Of a stretch of 34,360 bases of DNA, positions 6,781-13,371 are shown piece by piece. Under the pieces are notes generated by a model. The model made no database searches. It worked only from the letters and a program-made list of their open reading frames with translations, and was not told where the DNA came from. The position numbers and the translations under genes are program-made. How positions within the stretch are numbered: the stretch's first letter is position 1; each line of letters starts with the position of its first letter. Origin of the DNA: Arthrobacter sp. HMWF013 (GTDB lineage Bacteria; Actinomycetota; Actinomycetes; Actinomycetales; Micrococcaceae); contig NZ_QAIQ01000017.1 in NCBI RefSeq assembly GCF_003061105.1, positions 1 through 34,360 of the forward strand. The letters run 5' to 3'.

Positions 6781-7782
6781 TCACACCCCCCAACGCAGAG
6801 CGGCAGTGTTCACAGGGGCATCCCACAGCCGGGTCAGTTCGTCATCAAGGCGGAGGACAGAGATCGAGCAGCCCTGCATGTCCAGGGCGGTGACGTAGTT
6901 CCCCACCAGTGAGCGCTCCACGGCGGCTCCCCGCCCGGCAAGCACCTGGGCGGCATGGCGGTACACGATGTACAGCTCACTCAGCGGGGTGCCACCCATG
7001 CCGTTGACGAACAGCAGCACCTTCTCGCCCGCGGCGATCCCCAGATCGCCCAGCACCGCGTCCAGCAGGCGGTCGGTGATGCCGTCCGCGTCCTCCATTG
7101 CCATGCGGTGCCGGCCGGGCTCGCCGTGGACGCCGACGCCGAATTCAATCTCGTTCTCTGCAAGGTCGAAGCTGGGTGTTCCCGCATGCGGGACCGTGCA
7201 CGCAGCCAGCGCCACACCCATGGTCCGGACGTTGCTGTTGACGCGGTTTCCCATCGCAGCCACAGCATCCAGGCCGTCCCCTCGTTCCGCGGCTGCGCCG
7301 GCGATCTTCTCCACCAGCACGGCACCGGCAACACCGCGGCGTCCGGCTGTGTACAGCGAGTCTTCGACGGCGACGTCGTCATTGACGATCACCGTTCGGA
7401 CATCGACGCCTTCGGCCTCAGCCAGTTCCGCAGCCGTCTCAAAGTTCAGGACATCCCCGGTGTAGTTCTTCACGATAAGGACGACGCCGGCACCGGAGTC
7501 TGCAGCCAACGCCGCCGGAAGGATCTGGTCCGGCGTGGGTGAGGTGAACACCGCCCCTGGCACGGCGGCGTCGAGCATTCCAAGACCGACAAAACCGGCA
7601 TGGAGCGGTTCGTGGCCGCTGCCTCCGCCCGACACAAGCCCCACCTTTCCCGCCGTCGGCACGTTGTTCCGCGTGATGAACAGGGGGTCCGTACTGACGG
7701 TCACCAGTGCCGCATGCGCGAGTCCGAAGCCCTCGACGGACTCGGCGACCACTGCACGGGGGTCATTGATGAGCTTTTTCAT
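6781..7782 (-). CDS. dhaK: DhaK, dihydroxyacetone-binding subunit of PTS-dependent kinase
   Basis: DhaK binds dihydroxyacetone covalently as a hemiaminal and holds it while DhaL-ATP transfers phosphate, giving dihydroxyacetone phosphate for glycolysis. At 333 residues it has the length of the PTS type, not the fused ATP-dependent kinase. Landmarks are the substrate loop SGGGSGHEPLHAGFVG (His57) and the covalent His219 in GVGVHGEPGRHRM. The ATG at 7782 has AGGAG 8 nt upstream. It is the first gene of dhaKLM. No DhaR-type regulator or glycerol facilitator is adjacent. Confidence 0.94.
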   Translation of the reverse strand: MKKLINDPRAVVAESVEGFGLAHAALVTVSTDPLFITRNNVPTAGKVGLVSGGGSGHEPLHAGFVGLGMLDAAVPGAVFTSPTPDQILPAALAADSGAGVVLIVKNYTGDVLNFETAAELAEAEGVDVRTVIVNDDVAVEDSLYTAGRRGVAGAVLVEKIAGAAAERGDGLDAVAAMGNRVNSNVRTMGVALAACTVPHAGTPSFDLAENEIEFGVGVHGEPGRHRMAMEDADGITDRLLDAVLGDLGIAAGEKVLLFVNGMGGTPLSELYIVYRHAAQVLAGRGAAVERSLVGNYVTALDMQGCSISVLRLDDELTRLWDAPVNTAALRWGV

Positions 7783-8097
7783 GGCCGAACTCCTGGGGAG
7801 GGGACTTCCGGAGGATGCTCTTTGACCCTACTATCGCTGCATTCAGTCCGGTAGCCCGCCCCGTCTGGTGGACACCTGTTCCACCCGGTCAATGAGTGTC
7901 CGGGCGCCGACATCCGGGTTCAGGCCATGGGGAGCAGGGGCTCGCGGCATAGGTAAGGGACAGCCCCCAATGACTGTCCCTTACCTGCCGGCCGAACCGC
8001 GGCCCGGCTAGTTTATCCAACAAATAGATTTAAGCCAACAGCCTCAGGCCGTGCTGCTCCGCCCCTGCAGGGGTCGGCGCTGGTGCAGGTTGGGGTG
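7783..8097. other. Intergenic region upstream of dhaK and downstream of the acetyltransferase gene
   Basis: 315 bp without a convincing gene. It holds the dhaK ribosome binding site, a possible minus-strand -10 box for dhaK (TAGGGT near 7827-7832), a 13-bp inverted repeat (7951-7986) and a short AT-rich patch (about 8009-8036) that stands out from the GC-rich surroundings. Confidence 0.5.
7951..7986. repeat. 13-bp inverted repeat, REP-like or terminator hairpin
   Basis: AGGTAAGGGACAG (7951-7963) and its exact complement CTGTCCCTTACCT (7974-7986) flank a 10-nt loop. There is no T-run on either side. It may be a rho-dependent terminator for the acetyltransferase transcript or a dispersed palindromic element. 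Confidence 0.6.
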
Positions 8098-8607
8098 TTA
8101 CAGGACCTTGATCATCCGGGTGTTTCCCAGCGTGTTCGGCTTCACCCGGGCCAGGTCCAGGAACTCCGCCACACCTTCGTCATGGGAGCGCAGCAGTTCC
8201 GAGTAGACCGTTGGGTCAACCGCAGTCTGGTCCGCCATCACCTCGAAGCCGTGGCGCTTGAAAAAGTCCACTTCGAACGTGAGGCAAAAGACCCGGGCCA
8301 CCCCGAGGTCACGCGCCTCCTCCAACAGGCTTTCGACCAGGACATGACCTACGCCCCTGCCCCGCCAGGCGTCGGACGCCGCCAGGGTGCGGACTTCAGC
8401 CAGGTCCTCCCACATCACGTGCAGGGCCCCGCAGCCGATGACTTCGCCGTCGTCGGATTCCGCGATCCGGAACTCCTGGAGGCTCTCGTAGTATGCCACC
8501 GTCTCCTTGGCCATCAGGATCCGCTGCTCGGCCAACGGCGCCACCAGGCTTTTGATGGCGGCGACATCACTGGTGCGGGCAGGGCGGATATGGAAGGCGT
8601 CAGTCAC
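8098..8607 (-). CDS. Short-form amino-acid N-acetyltransferase (N-acetylglutamate synthase-like GNAT)
   Basis: A 169-residue single-domain GNAT enzyme. It has the family pattern IRPARTSDVAAIKSLV at the start, IGCGALHVMWEDLAEVRTLAAS, the acetyl-CoA loop WRGRGVGHVLVESLLEEA (motif A) and LTFEVDFFKRHGFEVM. This matches the short N-acetylglutamate synthases of actinobacteria, which start arginine synthesis by acetylating glutamate with acetyl-CoA and lack the kinase-like domain of long ArgA. It is not beside other arg genes. I prefer the GTG at 8607 because TAGGAT sits 7 nt before it; an ATG 9 nt further upstream (8616) would lie almost inside that -10 box. Confidence 0.8.
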   Translation of the reverse strand: MTDAFHIRPARTSDVAAIKSLVAPLAEQRILMAKETVAYYESLQEFRIAESDDGEVIGCGALHVMWEDLAEVRTLAASDAWRGRGVGHVLVESLLEEARDLGVARVFCLTFEVDFFKRHGFEVMADQTAVDPTVYSELLRSHDEGVAEFLDLARVKPNTLGNTRMIKVL

Positions 8608-8614
8608 AGGATCC

Positions 8615-8620
8615 ATCCTA
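8615..8620 (-). promoter_or_regulatory. -10 element of leaderless acetyltransferase gene
   Basis: On the minus strand the sequence is TAGGAT, 7 nt, GTG (8607). This supports the GTG as the start codon. Confidence 0.4.
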
Positions 8621-8650
8621 CGGTGGCCGCACGAGTGGCCGGGATGCTCT

Positions 8651-8722
8651 GGTACCGGCGCCATTTGCCGCTTGCTGCTCCTTCGTCGCTCTGACGCAAG
8701 CTACACAAATGCCACCGGCACC
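8651..8722. repeat. Nested imperfect inverted repeat
   Basis: Outer arms 8651-8667 and 8706-8722 pair in 14 of 17 positions (GGTACCGGCGCCATTTG against CAAATGCCACCGGCACC). Inner arms GCTTGC (8670-8675) and GCAAGC (8696-8701) pair perfectly. The pair of stems would form one long hairpin between clpC and the acetyltransferase gene, apart from the clpC terminator. It may be a dispersed palindromic element. Confidence 0.5.
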
Positions 8723-8751
8723 CTCGCTTCGCTTCACCTCCACCACGCACA

Positions 8752-8790
8752 AAAGCCCCGTCCGCTCCTTTGTGGAGCGGACAGGGCTTT
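8752..8790 (-). terminator. Intrinsic terminator of clpC
   Basis: A long stem (GGGCTTT, GTCCGCTCC and complements) with a 5-nt loop lies 17 nt after the clpC stop codon. On the minus strand it ends in CTTTT. The near-perfect stem of about 16 bp makes this a strong terminator. Confidence 0.85.
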
Positions 8791-8806
8791 CAGCTTGTCT
8801 GGTGGT

Positions 8807-11302
8807 CTAGACGCTCGGGGCGATCTCCGGGATGCGCGGCTTGGTATTGCCGGCGAACGTGAACTTGGCGGAGTCTCCTTCGCCGTCCACATCCACTACG
8901 ACGATATCGCCGGCGTGAATTTCGCCGAACAGGATCTTCTCGGAGAGCTGGTCCTCGATCTCGCGCTGGATGGTGCGGCGCAGCGGCCGGGCACCCATGG
9001 CGGGATCGTAGCCGCGGGTTGCCAGCAGCACCTTGGCCGCGGGCGTGAGCTCGATGCCCATGTCCTTGTCCTTGAGGCGCTTCTCGAGGCGGCCCACAAA
9101 CATGTCCACGATCTCGATGATCTCGTCCTGGGTGAGCTGCGGGAACACCACAACGTCATCCACACGGTTCAGGAACTCCGGGCGGAAGTGCTGCTTGAGC
9201 TCCTCCGTGACGCGGGCGCGCATCCGGTTGTAGCCGGTCTGCGTGTCCGTGCCGGACTGGAAGCCGGTGGCAACGCTCTTGGAGATGTCCCGGGTACCGA
9301 GGTTGGTGGTCATGATGATCACGGTGTTCTTGAAGTCCACCACACGGCCCTGGGAGTCGGTCAGGCGGCCGTCTTCCAGGATCTGCAGGAGGGAGTTGAA
9401 GAGGTCCGCGTGGGCCTTCTCCACTTCGTCGAACAGGACCACGGAGAACGGACGGCGGCGGACCTTCTCGGTCAGCTGCCCGCCCTCTTCGTAGCCCACG
9501 TAGCCCGGAGGGGCACCGAAGAGCCGCGAAACCGTGTGCTTCTCGGAGTACTCGGACATGTCCAGGGTGATGAGGGCATCCTCTTCACCGAACAGGAACT
9601 CCGCCAGGGCCTTTGCGAGCTCGGTCTTGCCGACGCCGGTGGGGCCGGCGAAGATGAACGAGCCGCCGGGACGCTTGGGGTCCTTCAGGCCTGCACGGGT
9701 GCGGCGGATCGCCTGGGACAGTGCCTTGATGGCCTCGTCCTGGCCGACGACACGCTTGTGCAGCTCATCTTCCATCTTGAGCAGCCGCGAGGATTCTTCC
9801 TCGGTCAGCTTGAAGACCGGGATGCCCGTGGAGTTGGCCAGCACCTCGGCGATGAGATCCTCATCCACCTCGGAGATGTCATCCATGCCGCCGGACTTCC
9901 AGTGGCGTTCCTTCTCGGCGCGCTCGGTGATGAGCTTCTGCTCCTTGTCGCGGAGCGAAGCAGCACCCTCGAAGTCCTGGGCGTCGATGGCGGATTCCTT
10001 CTCCATCTTCAGCTTGGCGATGCGCTCGTCCATGGCCTTGAGCTCCGGCGGGGCGGTCATCCGGCGGATGCGCAACCGTGCACCGGCTTCGTCGATCAGG
10101 TCGATCGCCTTGTCCGGCAGGAAGCGGTCCGATATGTAGCGCTCGGCGAGGCTGGCAGCTGAGGCGAGGGCGCCGTCGGTGATGGTCACCCGGTGGTGCG
10201 CCTCGTAACGGTCACGCAGGCCCTTGAGGATCTCGATCGCATGCGCGACGGAAGGCTCCTTGACCTGGATGGGCTGGAAGCGGCGCTCGAGTGCGGCGTC
10301 CTTCTCGATGTGCTTGCGGTACTCGTCCAAGGTGGTGGCACCGATGGTCTGCAGTTCACCGCGGGCCAGCATGGGCTTCAGGATGGACGCGGCATCGATG
10401 GCACCTTCGGCGGCACCGGCACCCACAAGGGTGTGGATCTCGTCGATAAACAGGATGATATCGCCACGCGTGCGGATTTCCTTGAGGACCTTCTTCAGGC
10501 GCTCTTCGAAGTCACCGCGGTAACGGGAGCCTGCCACCAATGAACCGAGGTCCAGGGTGTACAGCTGCTTGTCCTTGATGGTTTCCGGGACGTCACCGCG
10601 GACAATAGCCTGGGCAAGGCCCTCGACGACGGCTGTTTTGCCGACGCCCGGCTCACCGATCAGGACCGGGTTGTTCTTGGTCCGGCGGGAAAGGACCTGC
10701 ATAACGCGTTCCATTTCCTGCTCGCGCCCGATCACGGGGTCCAGTTTGTTCTCGCGCGCAGCCTGGGTCAGGTTGCGGCCGAACTGGTCCAGGACCACCG
10801 AACCGGCGGGAGTGCCTTCCGGCTGGCCCGCGCCGACGCCTCCGCCGCCGGTGCTTTCCTTGCCCTGGTAGCCGGAGAGCAGCTGGATGACCTGCTGGCG
10901 GACCCGGTTCAGGTCTGCACCAAGCTTCACCAGCACCTGGGCGGCAACACCCTCGCCCTCACGGATGAGGCCGAGCAGGATGTGCTCGGTGCCGATGTAG
11001 TTATGGCCCAGCTGCAGGGCTTCGCGCAGCGAGAGCTCCAGCACCTTCTTGGCGCGCGGCGTGAAGGGGATGTGGCCGGACGGGGCCTGCTGGCCCTGGC
11101 CGATAATCTCCTGCACCTGCTCGCGAACGCCGTCGAGCGAAATGCTCAAGGACTCCAGAGCCTTGGCGGCAACGCCTTCACCTTCATGGATCAGACCCAA
11201 GAGGATGTGTTCGGTACCAATGTAATTGTGGTTCAGCATGCGTGCCTCTTCTTGGGCAAGCACAACTACTCGACGGGCACGGTCCGTAAATCGCTCAAAC
11301 AT
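8807..11302 (-). CDS. clpC: ClpC, ATP-dependent Clp protease AAA+ unfoldase
   Basis: ClpC unfolds proteins and feeds them to ClpP. The 831-residue protein has two N-terminal Clp repeats (about 1-145, each with [13 protein letters not shown]), AAA-1 with Walker A GEPGVGKT (216-223) and Walker B LFIDEIH, a UVR/coiled middle domain (about 420-465) and AAA-2 with Walker A GPTGVGKT (553-560) and Walker [12 protein letters not shown]. The middle UVR segment separates ClpC from ClpB and ClpA. The ATG follows AGGAG by 9 nt. It is monocistronic, closed by a strong hairpin. A ClgR-like box lies 64-81 bp upstream. The product is essential in many actinobacteria. Confidence 0.97.
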   Translation of the reverse strand: MFERFTDRARRVVVLAQEEARMLNHNYIGTEHILLGLIHEGEGVAAKALESLSISLDGVREQVQEIIGQGQQAPSGHIPFTPRAKKVLELSLREALQLGHNYIGTEHILLGLIREGEGVAAQVLVKLGADLNRVRQQVIQLLSGYQGKESTGGGGVGAGQPEGTPAGSVVLDQFGRNLTQAARENKLDPVIGREQEMERVMQVLSRRTKNNPVLIGEPGVGKTAVVEGLAQAIVRGDVPETIKDKQLYTLDLGSLVAGSRYRGDFEERLKKVLKEIRTRGDIILFIDEIHTLVGAGAAEGAIDAASILKPMLARGELQTIGATTLDEYRKHIEKDAALERRFQPIQVKEPSVAHAIEILKGLRDRYEAHHRVTITDGALASAASLAERYISDRFLPDKAIDLIDEAGARLRIRRMTAPPELKAMDERIAKLKMEKESAIDAQDFEGAASLRDKEQKLITERAEKERHWKSGGMDDISEVDEDLIAEVLANSTGIPVFKLTEEESSRLLKMEDELHKRVVGQDEAIKALSQAIRRTRAGLKDPKRPGGSFIFAGPTGVGKTELAKALAEFLFGEEDALITLDMSEYSEKHTVSRLFGAPPGYVGYEEGGQLTEKVRRRPFSVVLFDEVEKAHADLFNSLLQILEDGRLTDSQGRVVDFKNTVIIMTTNLGTRDISKSVATGFQSGTDTQTGYNRMRARVTEELKQHFRPEFLNRVDDVVVFPQLTQDEIIEIVDMFVGRLEKRLKDKDMGIELTPAAKVLLATRGYDPAMGARPLRRTIQREIEDQLSEKILFGEIHAGDIVVVDVDGEGDSAKFTFAGNTKPRIPEIAPSV

Positions 11303-11356
11303 TTCGCCACACTCCTAGCTACGACGTACTTTGATGCTACGTGGCAGACCCTGACT

Positions 11357-11383
11357 TGTGGAGCGTGTTCGCCACAGGGGAAA
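11357..11383. promoter_or_regulatory. Candidate ClgR box and palindrome upstream of clpC
   Basis: Bases 11366-11383 (TGTTCGCCACAGGGGAAA) agree with most fixed positions of the ClgR consensus described for corynebacteria (WNNWCGCYNANRGCGWWS); the misses are the A, one C of GCG and the last base. An overlapping palindrome TGTGG-N10-CCACA spans 11357-11376. ClgR activates clp genes in actinobacteria. Confidence 0.35.
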
Positions 11384-11414
11384 CCATGCGTGTCCGTGTG
11401 ACGGGATGAAGCGG

Positions 11415-12113
11415 CTAGCGCACGGCCTCCACGGTTGAAGCTTCGTCCGGAACCGTGTTTTCCCGAAGTATGAAGCGCGTGGACCTGCGGGGCTTTTCGT
11501 AATAGCGCCTGATCCGCATCGGAAGCCCTTGGGCTGTCCACGGGTCAAGCCTGTCCATCGCCTGCATGTGCACGTGTGGCTGCGTGGAATTGCCGGAGTT
11601 GCCGCAGTTGGCGATGTGCTCTCCCTCCGTAACCTCCTGGCCCACGGATACCCGGATGGAGCCGGCCTGGAGATGCATCACCGCAACAAAGGCGCCGCTT
11701 CCGCGCGGAGCAATGATCACACAGTTGCCGGTGATGTTGCCGAGCCCCTGACGGAGCCGTGAAGCCTGTCCCAGCGCGTAAGGCAGGAGCGAAACCGGGG
11801 AGCGGCGGGCCTCGTGGTCCTGCTCGCCCTGATGCACGGCTGCGACCCGGCCGGTCACCGGGGCCAGGATTTCGCGGCCGAAGGCGAAGAACTGCTCCGG
11901 CGGCTCCGTGCCGAGGGCGGTCCGCCAGCTCACGCCCGGGGCAGTCCTGCCGTTCTCGTCCACACCGACGAAGTCGATGGCGTAGGCGGTGCCCAGCATA
12001 CTGGTGCCATGGCTGGGGACCCTGCGCTTCGGGCTGTTTTCCACTTTCCACCGTCCGGCGAACGGGAGCGAAACGTCCACATGCCGGAGCGCCGGGTTTG
12101 CCTCAAATGTCAT
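11415..12113 (-). CDS. M23-family (LytM-type) metallopeptidase domain protein
   Basis: A 232-residue protein with a peptidase M23 core. The first zinc ligands are in PSHGTSMLGTAYAIDFVG (His and Asp), and the second pair in NSTQPHVHMQ (HxH). Between them FVAVMHLQAGSIRVSVGQEVTEGEHIANCGNSGN is the classic M23 strand-turn pattern. M23 enzymes cut peptidoglycan cross-links. There is no signal peptide or membrane helix at the N-terminus, so how the enzyme would reach the wall is unclear; it may act in the cytoplasm on another substrate or be exported differently. An insertion of about 40 residues (HEARRSPVSLLPYALGQASRLRQGLGN) sits inside the core. The ATG overlaps, head to head, the ATG-like end of a DUF1772 remnant. 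Confidence 0.75.
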   Translation of the reverse strand: MTFEANPALRHVDVSLPFAGRWKVENSPKRRVPSHGTSMLGTAYAIDFVGVDENGRTAPGVSWRTALGTEPPEQFFAFGREILAPVTGRVAAVHQGEQDHEARRSPVSLLPYALGQASRLRQGLGNITGNCVIIAPRGSGAFVAVMHLQAGSIRVSVGQEVTEGEHIANCGNSGNSTQPHVHMQAMDRLDPWTAQGLPMRIRRYYEKPRRSTRFILRENTVPDEASTVEAVR

Positions 12114-12438
12114 GGCTTCCCTCGATCCCGTCCGGTGCGTCCCGAAGGGGAGCGCCCGCTTCCCGCCGCCGGCCGTCTATTCGTCGCTCAACGGGCTGGA
12201 CAGTGCATTACCTGTCGGCATCGCGTGGGCGTTGCACACGGCAACCCTGGCCATCACCTTCGCGGTCAACATACCTTTAAACGACCAGCTCGCGCAGGGT
12301 GAGGGGTCCGGACAGGCATCGGCCAGGAAGGCCTTCGAACAAAAGTGGACGCGCTGGAATCTCCACCGCACCTGGTTGTCGCTGGCTTCTTTAGTGGCGC
12401 TTAGTGCCGGTTGGGCAGCCTTAGGGCATTCCGTCTGA
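12112..12438 (+). pseudogene. Remnant of a DUF1772 membrane protein gene (3' part)
   Basis: From about 12175 to the stop at 12438 the frame encodes a membrane helix (VGIAWALHTATLAITFAV), the DUF1772 signature NIPLNDQLA, FEQKWTRWNLHRTW and a last helix (SLASLVALSAGWAALG). This is the C-terminal half of a family whose members are about 150-160 residues with four helices. The N-terminal two helices are absent; the preceding codons (PKGSARFPPP) look non-homologous. The only start, ATG 12112, overlaps the start codon of the divergent M23 gene. I read this as a truncated gene whose 5' end was replaced. Expression as a short protein cannot be excluded. Confidence 0.5.
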
Positions 12439-12633
12439 CCGCAACCCCGCACAAGAGCTTCAAGAAGCCGGCAATCAGCACGTCGGGAGGCAATAATCCG
12501 CTGCGATCCCCTAATTACCCACATTAGGGTCTCCCGCCGAAGCATGGATTCGCCGGGAAAATTCAAGGCATGTCCCTGGCCTTGTCCGCCTGACGGCACA
12601 AAATGTTCCTTCGCGCAATTCAAGACACCAAAA
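12439..12633. other. Intergenic region with a 21-bp interrupted palindrome
   Basis: No gene found. The only structure seen is CCCTAAT-N7-ATTAGGG (12509-12529), an operator-like palindrome with perfect 7-bp arms and no gene start close by. Confidence 0.4.
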
Positions 12634-12667
12634 AACCCTGCCGACGCCGGGGGGCGAAGACAGGGTT
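12634..12667 (-). terminator. Intrinsic terminator of lsr2
   Basis: Stem AACCCTG/CAGGGTT with a GC-rich 20-nt interior that can also pair, followed on the minus strand by six T. It lies 25 nt after the lsr2 stop codon. Confidence 0.85.
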
Positions 12668-12691
12668 CCTGGTAAGGCTGGAGGCCGGCTC

Positions 12692-13021
12692 CTAAGAATT
12701 GGCCTTTTGGTAGGCCTCTTGGATTTCCGCTTGAATTCGGCCACGGCTGTTAACCGTGTAGCCGTTTTCGCGGGCCCATTGACGGATCTGCGCGGAATCA
12801 TTGCCGCGCCCGGTCACTGCCGGTTTGGTGCGGGCAGTCCGCCCGGCAGATGTCTTGCGCGCCGCGGTTACAAACCGCTCCAACGACGTCCGGAGTTCGG
12901 CCGCGTTGGCCGAAGACAGATCAATTTCGTAGCTGACCCCATCGAGGCCAAAGCGGACATTCTCATCCGCGGATCCCCCATCCAGATCATCTACGAGGAC
13001 GATGTTTACTTTCTGTGCCAT
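12692..13021 (-). CDS. lsr2: Lsr2 nucleoid-associated protein
   Basis: Lsr2 is the actinobacterial H-NS analogue that binds AT-rich minor grooves, bridges DNA and silences acquired genes. At 109 residues it has the usual length. The N-terminal dimerisation domain begins MAQKVNIVLVDDLDGG and includes VRFGLDGVSYEIDLSSANA. A basic linker (TARTKPAVTGRG) leads to the C-terminal DNA-binding domain IRQWARENGYTVNSRGRIQAEIQEAY with the RGR hook. The ATG at 13021 has AGAGGAAG 7-14 nt upstream, and a good promoter lies 60-90 bp upstream. The gene is monocistronic with its own terminator. Confidence 0.96.
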   Translation of the reverse strand: MAQKVNIVLVDDLDGGSADENVRFGLDGVSYEIDLSSANAAELRTSLERFVTAARKTSAGRTARTKPAVTGRGNDSAQIRQWARENGYTVNSRGRIQAEIQEAYQKANS

Positions 13022-13081
13022 TAATAGTCTTCCTCTGGGAAAGGGTTCGGGTTTTCAGAAAAGCAGGATGTTCCTCTAAAA

Positions 13082-13111
13082 AGTATGACCCTCATTATGG
13101 CAACGCGTCAA
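13082..13111 (-). promoter_or_regulatory. Sigma70-type promoter of lsr2
   Basis: On the minus strand TTGACG (13106-13111) and CATACT (13082-13087) are 18 bp apart. Transcription would start near 13075, giving a leader of about 55 nt. Confidence 0.55.
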
Positions 13112-13127
13112 AGCATCTATTGGTTCC

Positions 13128-13141
13128 TGTGGATATCCACA
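13128..13141. promoter_or_regulatory. 14-bp perfect palindrome upstream of the lsr2 promoter
   Basis: TGTGGATATCCACA is fully symmetric and lies 17 bp upstream of the -35 box. Each half contains TATCCACA, one base short of a DnaA box. It may be an operator or a pair of overlapping DnaA-like sites. Confidence 0.35.
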
Positions 13142-13159
13142 CAAAGTCCCGGGACTATA

Positions 13160-13369
13160 TCAGGATTCCGCATCCGGACGGTCCAGAGGGGGCGAAGACT
13201 GATTTTTGGCTTTTGCATCAGGCTCGGTATTTGCTGCACTCCGGGCTTCGGCCTGGGCACGGGCTTCCGCCTGCCGCTCGGCCTTATCGGCATTGAAGAT
13301 CGATTTCATCGCAAACCAGAAAATCAGGCCCACCACTACCGAGGGCAGGAGAACTGCGACATATTCCAC
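13160..13369 (-). CDS. Small single-helix membrane protein downstream of lysS
   Basis: A 69-residue protein with an N-terminal membrane helix (about 4-22, VAVLLPSVVVGLIFWFAMKSIF), then an Ala/Glu/Arg-rich helix likely to form a coiled coil (ADKAERQAEARAQAEARSAA) and a polar tail. It starts 2 nt after the lysS stop codon, so it is translated from the lysS transcript. I do not recognise a family beyond similar short proteins at this place in related actinobacteria. Function unknown. Confidence 0.65.
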   Translation of the reverse strand: MEYVAVLLPSVVVGLIFWFAMKSIFNADKAERQAEARAQAEARSAANTEPDAKAKNQSSPPLDRPDAES

Positions 13370-13371
13370 AG

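Noticed and set aside
8507-10162. Long plus-strand open frame (551 codons) opposite clpC
   Set aside because: It is the complement of the clpC gene. Its translation is His/Asp/Leu-rich without any domain, while the minus-strand protein is an unmistakable ClpC.
12177-12623. Minus-strand open frame in the gap after the DUF1772 remnant
   Set aside because: Mixed composition, no ribosome binding site, no known motif, and it runs opposite the conserved DUF1772 residues.
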